Assembly: GCA_028564675.1 (NCBI GenBank)
Contig: JAOVVO010000021.1
Span: 1-64,000 of the forward strand
DNA: 64,000 nucleotides
Origin: Onchocerca lupi
Lineage: Eukaryota > Nematoda > Chromadorea > Rhabditida > Onchocercidae
Direction of reading: 5' to 3'
Made by a program: the position numbers and the translations under genes. Shown here piece by piece: positions 30,001 to 38,500 of this stretch; position 1 is the stretch's first letter, and every line of letters starts with the position of its first letter. A model generated the notes under the pieces. That model was not told the origin of the DNA, did no database searches, and worked only from the letters and a program-made list of their open reading frames with translations.

Positions 30001-33000
30001 TGATCGAATAATTCGAGATCGAGTGATACAAAAAGTGGAAACATTATGCAAGATAACTGGCGCCATTCATGATAGTGCATCTGGGCGGATTCTCAAAAAG
30101 AAAATGATGGATGCTGGATTGATCGCAGATGCATGCAAATATCTAGCAGAGAATCATCCACCTATATTTAATGTGTCTGTAACGGGACCCGAATGGAAGA
30201 ATTTTCTATCAAAGCCTTCACTAAAATATGTTCTAAAATTAATGGCTGGTATGGCACGGGCTCACAGACCTTCGCAGGTACTGTTTTTTAAGTATAACTG
30301 GACGATTATTTAGAAGCATTGTTGTTGTCATGAATTCTGCTGTATTTTAAAAAATGTTTCTGTAATGTTTGTTCATCTACATCGAACTATTTGTTATTAT
30401 CTTTGCTATGTTGTCACTAATGTTTAATCTTGGTAATGAATAGCTGGCTGAATAAGTTGAGTCACAGGGCAAGAAATTTGGGAGCTTTTTTTGCGTCCCA
30501 TCACCATATACAGTATGTCAAAAATTGAGCTACAGTTATTTGGTTTGAAAACTTTAACGTTTGAAAACGTTTTATTACATTATTTCTGCAGACTAAGATT
30601 GTCTTGAAGATGATTCTGAATGGATATTCAGAGGAAGACAATTTATCGAACAATTTTCTGATTTTGTTTTCGGATAAAATAGATTTCAAAAGGCAAACAA
30701 GTAATAATGTGCTTCTCTTGAATAATGTACTTCTCTAATAATTCCCGAAGCTCAGGGAAAAAGGATTCTACATAATTTATGACTCTCTGATCCACTTTTA
30801 TATATGTCTGATTGCTCCTACATCGAATTTTGCTTCATCTGCATGAAAAAAAAAACATGTAAACAAGAAAAAAGAAGAAAAGCTATATCAAAATGCAGAG
30901 CCAAATAACATAAGCTGGTTTGGGGTGGCTTTTTTTTTTCTGTTTTTGTTATTTAGTATGAATATTTTGAAATTAATACAGAATCTGTATGGCGGTAATA
31001 TCATTTTTAGGAAGCAATTGCTGAAAATTCTTTGCCTATATTGCATCGTTTGGAACAAATTTCATCAGCCGATCATATTGGAACATTGGCCGAAAATGTA
31101 ATGGAGGAGTTGAAAAAGAATGATGAAGTTGCTGTACAGGTACTATCAAATTTATCAGATTTGAAATCTTGGGGATTGAATTTTAGAAATATAAAAAGGA
31201 TTCATTATTCATTCCTCTTTAAGTCTTGGAATTGAATGTAGTTTTATTTTTTTTCTCACAATTATTAACGGTTGAAGATTGAAAAAGTTCGTCAAGAAAC
31301 GAAGATAAAGAAACGTCAGCTGGCAATGGCCATGAGGCAGAAACAGCTTTCGAAAATGGGTATGGAAATTGGCAAAAAAGGACAAGTAAAAGTAAATTTT
31401 TTTTTCTTGTTTTTTGGCAAAGATGAATAATTGCTTAATACTCTTTTTTTATTTTCCTTTCATAAGTTCTATTTTTTTTTTAGTACTACCGATAAATCCC
31501 GAAATAAGTAGTGAAGTTCTTTATTATTTTTTTTGTATTGGTAATACAAAAAACTTATTGAATTCTTTAGTTAGAAATGTACTTCATGGAAAATAAGATT
31601 GGGTGGTAATCCTTGCAAAATAAAACTAAAAGATCTTAGTTAACTTTTAGTGAGATTTGGAGCCCATTCTTTTCATTAGACGGAATTTGTCATCTCTTCT
31701 GATTATACTATCTCTTTCAGGTATCTGCTCGTAAATTAGCTGTTGAACCGCATTCACTGGAGAGTGTATCAGACATTAGTATTTGTTGCATATGCCGCGA
31801 AGCAATGGATGCTAGTGCAAAGATTATGATGGTTAGTTTTTTCTGATTTAGACAATGTTTTTATCGTCTAGCATTATTCATTTTCCATGAATGGTTCTAT
31901 TTGGGATATTTTTATTTACTTTTGAATTTATATGAACATATTTTAGTGAGAGAACTAAATTATGCGTAAAAGTAGACATGAGAGAATTCCGTCACCTTTA
32001 TTCAATATTTGTTTGCCGAGATTGTTTCGAAAAGTCTTGATAGAACATTATCTAAGAGATACTAAAATTATATTGCGGATCTTTTATTGGTTAGCTTGTT
32101 CACATCGAATTCGCTAGATTCAACAGGATTTTTCTGTCCTATGAGATGTGAGCGTTATTTGAATAGGGATGATTCAGACATGTACAGATATGGCATCAGT
32201 AGTTCAGGATTTTTAACTTTGTTTCCGTAACTTTTTAAGCTCGACTCATTATATTGGGTTTTTCCAAATTTAACATTTTTATTTCATCATTTACTTCTTA
32301 TTATCCTTTTCTACCATTTTATTTTCATCCATTCTGCCTACTTCTTTGTTTACTTTTCCAGGTATATGCATTTGCAAGCCGACTGAATCTAAAAGAAAAC
32401 AAATTAATTAATGGTCGAAATTATTCATTTACAACAGTTTCACAAATGAATTTGGTTCATCTAGACTGTCATTCCATAGCTGTCAGGTATTTTTGTATTT
32501 TTTTAACTATTCCAGTATCTTCTGGTGTCTAATAATAGAATTACATTTTCTAATGCTTTCTTTTTGAATTTTTTTTTGTCATTAGAATGGCTGGTTCACG
32601 AAGCGAATGGGCAAGTGCAGCACTACATAATGCCAATACGAAATGTAATGTTATCGTACCGATTTGGTCAAAACGAGTGAAAGATTCAGATATGGAGCAC
32701 TCTTTCCAAAGGTATTTTTGAACTAACATCATTTTACTGAATTTAAAAGTTGTAAGAAAAAATGATCCACTACTAGGAATTTACCAGCATTAAAACAAAA
32801 TCTATTATTTTTTTGATATCATTTTGAATGAATAGTAAAGGTTAACAATGTCCAAATTGAGATTATAAGCTTGTTATAAATTAAAAAGAAAGTGCAGTCT
32901 GTTGAATTTTTTTCCACAATTTAGTAGATTAAACAGAATGAATTAGACTTCACTTCAAAAGTTCTGTGAAACAAATGTCTTTGAAATGTAGTTCCTTCGC

Positions 33001-34207
33001 CATTATAAACATTGAACGTCATTTGTTGGACTTCTTATTTGTGCTTGTAAAACTTTCTCGTATTTTGACATTCTGCTTTACTCACTAAATATTTGTTTGG
33101 ATAAAGTGAAATCTTCATGAATTCATTTTCAGATTATCAACAGATCTGGAAGTAGCCGTTGATTGTGACACGGTAAATCTGGATAGTCTCACGTTGGATA
33201 TAGCGGAATTATTAGATCGCTTTGTCAAGTTTCGTTCATTTTCGGCTCTTTCTCATGGTGGCGGTCGTGAATCAAATATGCAGTATATGGCCGTCTTAAT
33301 TCTTCTGGTACAGTATTTGAAAAAAGTGTCACCGTCCTCTGAACCTGGTGAAGCTCATTCATTTATCCATCAGATCAGTATCAGTTTGGTAATGGACACT
33401 ACGGCGCAATGGAATGATAAAAAATTGGATTTGTTGAAAAATTTGCAAGAATCCAAGCGATCGTGGAAAGATGCAAGGCATGAACTGCTTGTCTGGGCTA
33501 CTGTTAATTATTATCAAAATAAAATCCTTCAGGTAGTTTTTTGCACCGAATTCTGAAGACTCGAAATTCGGAAGAACCGAGAGACTTATTAGCAAAATTG
33601 ATCCTGAAATGTTGTTTGAAGGTGCTGCGATGGAATGTTTCAGTCCGGGATGAGATAAATTCCGGCTGACTTCAGATTTTGTAATAAAAAAGAAGTGGAA
33701 CATTTTTGAAAATATTAACATCTCATTCACATTGTAGTGCAGAATTGATGATCACACTGAACATATGCGTGAAAATATAATCAAAATCATGGAGAACTGT
33801 TCCAAGTTTGTTACTTATTTCGATTCCGAAATTTCACAGTGCGAAAGTTATGACGAATTAATGAAAGCATTTGGTAAGCATGGTTTTTATTTTTGAGATT
33901 AATTTGATCTTTCATGAGATATAAGTGAACAGTTATCATTTTTAACTGCTTCCACACTGTGCCACAAAATCATAGTTTCGAATAGGCCGGAGGAATCCAA
34001 TGCATGAGAAAAAAATTTAGATTAGATGACTGGAATTTTTTAATGGTTATTAACTTTTTTCGTAAAGTCTGTAATCAAGGATTTCTACAGTGCAAGCATA
34101 AGAGATAGTGGAATGAATGATGCTGTGGTTTTTTTTAGACGACTGAAACTAAATAGCTAGATTTATTGTTTTCAGACATCGATATCGGTAATGTTATCCT
34201 TGAATAG
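1..34207 (+). CDS. UBR4: UBR4 (p600/Pushover) giant E3 ubiquitin ligase, 5' partial
   Basis: UBR4 is an N-recognin E3 ligase that works with UBE2A-type E2 enzymes in protein quality control. About 4,200 codons in 72 exons are visible. The first visible exon follows a strong acceptor at 371-372 and opens in frame, and only about 1,020 residues precede the UBR box (human has roughly 1,650), so 5' exons lie outside the window. Domains in order: UBR box, a sheet-rich region, an acidic linker, a Cys-rich zinc segment, conserved helical blocks and the hemiRING E3 module. The final exon 34176-34207 restores frame and ends at TAG. Exons: 373-577, 733-839, 963-1229, 1303-1589, 1882-2009, 2099-2340, 2664-2783, 3094-3186, 3486-3628, 4002-4284, 4731-4757, 4864-4931, 5326-5544, 5739-5929, 6168-6472, 6576-6770, 7006-7188, 7566-7741, 8041-8245, 8643-8813, 9128-9319, 9629-9805, 10085-10229, 10379-10576, 10722-11010, 11389-11632, 11979-12163, 12783-12850, 12967-13104, 13315-13446, 13726-13815, ~14903-15100, 15309-15606, 16139-16281, 16368-16566, 16749-17027, 17337-17573, 18153-18290, 18586-18771, 18849-19033, 19257-19460, 19727-19839, 20172-20323, 20426-20572, 20848-21087, 21294-21410, 21762-21947, 22011-22234, 22604-22727, 24435-24601, 24875-25065, 25187-25299, 25557-25690, 25838-25949, 26279-26433, 26987-27146, 27276-27357, 27691-27820, 27917-28280, 28551-28720, 28985-29148, 29248-29428, 29492-29681, 29997-30277, 31011-31139, 31278-31385, 31721-31831, 32362-32486, 32586-32711, 33133-33532, 33738-33873, 34176-34207. 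Weak joins are 12850/12967, 13815/14903 and 26433/26987. Confidence 0.95.
2658..3408 (+). repeat. Duplicated exon fragment (source 2658-2700, relic 3366-3408)
   Basis: The end of an intron and the start of a UBR4 exon (2658-2700, acceptor AG at 2662-2663) recur at 3366-3408 inside a later intron. I count 4 mismatches in 43 bases, all transitions. One of them turns the acceptor CAG into CAA, so the copy cannot be spliced in the same way. It looks like a recent partial exon duplication that decayed. Confidence 0.85.
7566..8245 (+). other. UBR4: UBR4: UBR-box zinc finger exons
   Basis: Two exons (7566-7741 and 8041-8245) encode the UBR box, which in this family binds type-1 N-degrons and coordinates zinc through Cys and His. 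Visible landmarks are LCTF, then HWYNCYTC, CSVC, NCHRGHDLAY and, across the intron, KFGSFFCDCGAKGC. Spacing and residues closely follow human UBR4. The intron splits a Ser codon just after the LAY motif. The basic, Ser-rich tail after the finger is typical of this protein. The identification is firm; ligand specificity is inferred from the family. Confidence 0.95.
9629..11632 (+). other. UBR4: UBR4: sheet-rich (propeller-like) central region
   Basis: Exons 9629-9805, 10085-10229, 10379-10576, 10722-11010 and 11389-11632 read as repeated beta strands. Examples are the segments around LLAVCGLNQCLIL, FIRIYDLNPT, LSSAGHLYVEEL and FLFVSMENETYVLYF. They line up in order with the human UBR4 region that carries VKIYDL and SSAGYIY. 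A WD-like propeller fold is inferred from this pattern, not proved. The exon at 11389 starts with a split Ser codon completed from the AG left at 11010. Confidence 0.7.
11060..11080. repeat. GTT/ATT trinucleotide microsatellite
   Basis: Five GTT units followed by two ATT units, inside a UBR4 intron (11011-11388). The run stays open in one frame but is not needed by the gene model. Confidence 0.9.
11979..13104 (+). other. UBR4: UBR4: conserved galactose-binding-like segment
   Basis: Exon 11979-12163 holds IEVTPDKCPTSVTVFGKKIN and then RIFDVRLTR. These match the human UBR4 stretch with IEIFGRTMQLN and RWFDFPFTR, which resembles a ligand-binding beta sandwich. Exon 12783-12850 continues with LNFTCNN and IWSIKL, and exon 12967-13104 opens with VFGKTKKDFGFP (human IYGKTKEQFGWP). 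The protein is clearly conserved across the last pair, but the reading phase does not close there: 12850 leaves one extra base. One border is therefore wrong, or a tiny exon is missing. Confidence 0.6.
13816..14902 (+). other. UBR4: UBR4 long intron with unclear 3' border
   Basis: This is 1.1 kb of AT-rich sequence between exon 13726-13815 and the exon reading DFGDILPFLKMCVDFVFSND. I found no convincing coding exon inside it. The acceptor side (about 14866-14911) is an A/G tract, not the usual pyrimidine tract, so the true start of the next exon is uncertain. In-phase AG choices end at 14890 and 14902. Apart from homopolymer A runs and generally low complexity I see nothing else here. Confidence 0.5.
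16749..17027 (+). other. UBR4: UBR4: acidic, disordered linker exon
   Basis: The exon begins with FTAILSAANIAAVAPAG and then turns strongly acidic and Ser/Thr-rich (SIDDGDDAEAGGESDLEQME, then RDATPQQDDTD). Human UBR4 has a long acidic, low-complexity linker at about this place, before the block containing LTEMVLRLPYQ. That block is matched here by LLVEMALRLPYQ in the next exon (17337-17573). The segment is probably unstructured. The minus-strand reading of the same stretch is a shadow. Confidence 0.8.
20172..21410 (+). other. UBR4: UBR4: Cys-rich zinc segment
   Basis: Exons 20172-20323, 20426-20572, 20848-21087 and 21294-21410 match one of the best conserved parts of UBR4. They read CLICSD, then SSIKLDSRFTT, IKRSKMVKRFKFYY, and a cysteine-dense stretch: HCPRCS, PGICSNCGENVFQCVKC, INYDEK, EPFLCNSCGFCKYARLEA. 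Cys pairs at regular spacing point to several zinc sites. Phases agree across all three internal introns. The acceptor of exon 20426 (CATAG) has a poor pyrimidine tract. Confidence 0.9.
22728..24434 (+). other. UBR4: UBR4 largest intron (1.7 kb)
   Basis: This AT-rich intron separates exon 22604-22727 (GCVSALIIHCVALIQATC) from exon 24435-24601 (RSVHSLIWNLSEMSKEATQK). I found no ORF with recognisable content on either strand. It contains pyrimidine-rich tracts near 23690-23740 and a perfect 12-bp inverted repeat at 23296-23323. The minus-strand open frame near 24337-24675 lies mostly over the following UBR4 exon and is a shadow of it. Confidence 0.6.
23296..23323. repeat. Perfect 12-bp inverted repeat, 4-nt loop
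   Basis: The left arm 23296-23307 (GAAATATCTTTC) is the exact reverse complement of the right arm 23312-23323; the loop is CTTA. One more A-T pair extends the stem, and GACT/AGTC outside it could pair after an internal loop. It lies in the largest UBR4 intron. Confidence 0.85.
27917..28720 (+). other. UBR4: UBR4: highly conserved C-terminal helical block
   Basis: Exon 27917-28280 carries QEDYLQGRMLGNPY, GPLMRDIKNKICRDC and LVALLDDDTGME, and exon 28551-28720 carries NQQIIALDLPVSDVYEKLW and VYRMRGLLGDATE. These are near-identical to the human protein. The intron between them falls at the same codon boundary as the conserved GMELLV joint. The block is diagnostic for UBR4 and anchors the model. 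Confidence 0.95.
31278..33532 (+). other. UBR4: UBR4: hemiRING E3 catalytic module
   Basis: Exon 31278-31385 reads QLAMAMRQKQLSKMGM, the conserved helix before the catalytic module. Exon 31721-31831 has ISICCICREAM, the zinc-binding half-RING start. Exon 32362-32486 has FTTVSQMNLVHLDCH, which supplies the second half of the metal site. Exon 32586-32711 has EWASAALHNANTKCNVIVPI, and exon 33133-33532 has SALSHGGGRESNMQYM. Order and residues follow the human C-terminal E3 module that recruits UBE2A. All zinc-site cysteines and histidines that I can place are kept, so the enzyme is probably active. Confidence 0.92.
31529..31553. repeat. Perfect 11-bp inverted repeat, 3-nt loop
   Basis: TTTTTTGTATT at 31529-31539 pairs with AATACAAAAAA at 31543-31553 around a GGT loop, in the UBR4 intron before the hemiRING exon. 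It is partly homopolymer, so chance is plausible. Confidence 0.75.
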
Positions 34208-35588
34208 AAAGATTTTTTGATGATGTTGGTATTGGGCTGTTCTTTCCATTCTATCGAGACATTCAATACTAATGTACGAATTCAAATTTTTTTATGAATT
34301 TAACGTTTCAGTAAGAATAATTGAAGTGCAAATGAGAGAATACGGGCTTTGATTCATTTTTGCTTACGTATGATAATCATCATTTTTTTTGTTTTAGGGC
34401 GATTGTATTCAAGATTCATTTGAAATATCTTAATATGTTCTTACATTGAAAGTTTTTGTAATTTCCTTGCGATAATGGCGATGATTATGGAATTTAATTT
34501 TTTTTTAGATGAAAGTATTTTCTAAGCTTTCCAGAAATTTTCAGCTCTACTTAATTTTCATTTAATATTCAAATTTTTAAGCAGAATGTGGAAGTCATTC
34601 TCCAAAATAGCTTTAGTGAAATTTCTAAGTGAAAGAGGAATCGTAAAATTTAGCAGAACAGGCTGAAAATGGAGAGAGAATAATAATCATTGCTTTTAAA
34701 TAATCTATGTTTCTTTCTTATAAGGATTTGTACTTTTTAAAATCTTTTGAAATAAATCGTATGTTTCATTGTTTGAAGCGATATGGGATTTCATTTTATC
34801 AGGAGTTGGGCAAGAGTGGTTTAGAAATGAGCGTATTTCTTATAAAATTAAGACAGGTTATGGTCATTTCAAGTTATGAAACCTTTTTCACTTTTGTATG
34901 TATGTTGCATTGATCTAGTGAGAGGTCAGGTTAAATCAGGTGAGTATCAAATTTCGTTTTTAATTTATTAAATTTGTTAAACTGCTGGATATTCAATAAC
35001 AAATTTCATTTTTAAAGAAATTTCAGTTCTCAAAATTTTGGTTAAAAACCGTGATGTTACAAGGCCTTGTTGGTAATCATTCTCGGATAAGGCTAACTCT
35101 AACAGAAGGCAATAATTTCTTCCGGATTTGACGTGCGATCTGCCATTGAATATCACATAAAACATTAATAGTCGCAATCCAATTAGCGTCCAGTTCTGAC
35201 AATCTCCCTCGTTAATTTGTTAGCAGGATTAAAGTTTTCACAGCGTCGATCTCGTGATTAACGTGGGAATAATTCGAATTTGAAAAGGATTGTGAATGTT
35301 TATTCTTCGCCGTGGTTGCTTGTGTCCTTTCTAATCTTGGTTATAAAGGGGGAGAGGGGGTTGTGTGACCCCACCGCTAGAATATCCTAAATATTGTTTG
35401 TTATGTGACCGCACTACTAGAATACCTTAAGTACCTTTTACACAGAATATATTTCGTTGTGCTATATGAAACTGAAGATACATATGTTTTATGTGTAAAT
35501 TAACAGTTGTTATTTCTTTCACACATTAAAAATTCGAGCGCATAATAATGAATAGTTAAGATTATTTTTAAGTAATCATTGAGGCAGC
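34208..35588. other. Intergenic region UBR4-POLA1
   Basis: About 1.4 kb between the UBR4 stop and the POLA1 start, on the same strand. The first AATAAA hexamer after UBR4 is at 34751-34756. The right half contains a G-rich run with a short hairpin (35357-35372) and a 40-bp imperfect tandem repeat (35361-35440). No convincing ORF was found: the minus-strand frame at 34977-35177 matches nothing and lacks context. The POLA1 promoter must lie here, but no core element is recognisable. Confidence 0.7.
35361..35440. repeat. 40-bp imperfect tandem duplication upstream of POLA1
   Basis: Two adjacent units, 35361-35400 and 35401-35440, agree at about 29 of 40 positions and best in the first 30. Both carry TGTGACC followed by CTAGAATA- or CTAGAATAC-like sequence. 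The first unit overlaps a perfect 5-bp hairpin (GGGGT 35357-35361, ACCCC 35368-35372). The repeat sits about 150-230 nt before the POLA1 start codon. Confidence 0.75.
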
Positions 35589-38500
35589 ATGTCATCATCC
35601 TCCGATGACGAAATAATCGTACGGAATCCTTTTACTACGCCTGAAAGTAAACGGCGTAGCAGTCGTAGGTCACATGTATCACGTGAACGGGAGTCGAAAA
35701 ATCGAGCGTTGGAAGAAATGAAGCGAGCACGCGGTGCCGGTACGGTGCATCGAGTAGATGTATGTTTCTACTTTTAAGCATCTATCAGTCCATAGTCTCT
35801 AATGTGTTTTATTTGAGATGAGAAATGTTGCTCATTGTTTTTTTCACGCATTGTTTGTTTCAGGTAGCGAATTTGATAAAACCTGTATATGAAGAAGTGG
35901 ATGAGGAAGAATATATGAAAATTGTGCAAGAACGACGAAGGGATGGTTTTGTAGTTGATGATGGTCCTTGTCTATTGAATTTTTATTTGATTTTAATTTC
36001 GATGTTATAAAACCAGAATCCGGAAAAGATTCTAGTGATTTAAATTTTTATTTAATTATTTCCTTTGCATGATAATCTTATGAAGATGCAAGAAATTCAA
36101 GATTCTTTAGTAAAATACACTTTAAAAAATTCAAGAATCTTCGATAATTCTCTTTCTAGATGGCAGTGGCTATGTTGATTATGGCGACGATTTCTTTGAC
36201 GATGAGCAACACAACACAAGGAAAGCAAAAAAACCAAAGGAGAAAAGAAATGATAAGCTCGGTTAAGTACTTCTGATTTTTTAGAAAAGAGCCAAATAAG
36301 AAATTATGTAACTTGAAGGCAAGTATTTCGCAGTCCAAATTAATTTTTTTTTATCAAGATGCCACATTTTTGTTTAGTTGACATTTTTAAGATATTCTAT
36401 AAAATCATGATGAAGGGTCAAGTTTATTGTTCATAGATTTCTGTTTCAGATAAAGCAAAAAGGAAGGCAATCGATAATTTTTTCCACGCTCTAAACCCAA
36501 AAAAGATGAAAGATGAGGTTAGTTTTTTGCTGTTTCCTTATTTTATTGCTAATAAAATGAAAAAATAATTTTGAAAGAAAGAGAGAAATTTACTTTTTCT
36601 TGTCAGGTTTCAAACTTGCTGCATTATAGTAGCCTTGCTGCTTTCATTAATGTGTTAACATAAATGTAACGAAGTCTACCAACTTGAATCCACATCCAAG
36701 CATATTTTTCTAACATTTCAGAATGCAATGACTGTTACTAATGATCCAGATGTAGAAGCATTGCTTAACGAATGCGATTTGTCTAGTTTTTTAGAAGAAA
36801 ATGCAATCAAAGAAGGGAATGGTTCGAAAACCGACAATAAGTCTTTGATGAGGTTTGTATTTGCAAGCATCAGAAAACTAATCATCCTGATCGATCATTG
36901 TTCTGTACTGAACATTATCGATCTTGAGATCTTAAATTTTTTAATGGTTTTGAAGTTAAGAATAATTGTTATTCTCTCATTCAGTAATCTTAATTGTTTT
37001 CAGTTTCTGAAATTTAACGCTGATTCAAGAAAGAAAAGTAGAATGATAAAAATGACATATGCTTTTATATACTGGTTCTAATTATTTGTCTATTTAATTC
37101 TTCTTATAACTATCTTATTTTTAGCTTGAATTTTTCCAGAGGTAAAAAATTACTAATTTTGCAGAAACGAATATCATAAGGAGATAGAAATAGCATCAAA
37201 GTCGGTGGGGTCGAAAGAAGTCATGGAATACAGAGAATATTTGAATATGAATGCATCACAGTCTACGCCGACGACAATTGATGCAAGAAATTCATCAAAT
37301 TTGGAATCTATATCTCAAGAAAGCGTTGAAAAGATCTCCAATAAAGTAATTTAAAAAATTAAGTTGTGGAAGGATGAAAAATATTAATAAGTGATAAGTG
37401 TATTAATTTTGAATAAAAGGAAACAGACGAATGGGAATTCTCAGAATCCTTAAGTGCTGTACGGTAATTCTTCTGAACGTCAATAGTTTTATAACAGTGT
37501 TGTGTCGATTGCAAGCATTGTTTAATTTTCTGTAATAACCGAGCGAAAAGTAGTTAAGTTAAAATAAAGATTTTCACAAATGGATTAATGGATTTTATTT
37601 GGATTAAATATATGAAAAATGTCATTTAAACATAAAATTGAAATGAAAAATCATTTTTTGCAAATGCAGAAATCTGGATATGAGTCTACACATGCAAATA
37701 GTTTTATGGACGTTCATTCTGCTATGAATAAATGCGCCGATAAATACATCGTAGAAGGAATGGTGCAACCAGAAACATCTTTCATCTGGGCTGATAGGTA
37801 TTATGACTTTGCTGAGTTACATTTGTGATGGAAAAAGCTTGGAATAATGATATAAATGTGTATACATCAATTCTTTCATTTTCAAATAATTTTAATAGAT
37901 TTATTCTGTCATTTAGTGAATTTAAAAAGGAACTATTGGATGAGCCTATGAAAGATAGTGTTGTTGCTACAGTCAATTCTTTTATGCGTACAAATTCAGA
38001 AGGAGAATCAATATTGCGTTTTTACTGGCTTGATGCATTTGAAGATCCTGTAAAGATGCCAGGTTTGCTGAATCTGTTTTGCACTCTATAGATTATTGGC
38101 GAAGTTCATTCAGGACTTTTCTTTTCTGCAGAAACTGAAATACTAGAATGAATGTAATGCATAATGAATGAATATTTCAAATAATTTCTTCAATTCAGTT
38201 ATCAGAAATGTATGCATTAATTGAATTGATCTCTTAAGCAGATGATTTCGATTATGTATTTTGGTATAGAATAATTAATATGTAAAGTATGTAAATTGCC
38301 ATTTTGAAGCTTATTGCTGTTATTTTATTCTTTTTTTTTCTGCTCTTCGATATTCGTTTATGAGTTTAAGTAACTTTCTCTTTAATATTTCGAACAATAA
38401 AATTTTCTATAATGTTTAAAATATTTCCTTTGAACATTTCTTTCTTTTTAGGAACGGTTTACCTTTTTGGTCGATTAATTAACGATGGTATCTCCGAAAG

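Noticed and set aside
34977..35177. Minus-strand 66-codon ORF between UBR4 and POLA1
   Set aside because: No recognisable motif, no splice partners and no coding bias; such lengths occur by chance.
34208..35588. UBR4-POLA1 as a nematode operon
   Set aside because: Same strand, but the 1.4-kb gap is long for an operon and no SL2-type intercistronic signal is evident.
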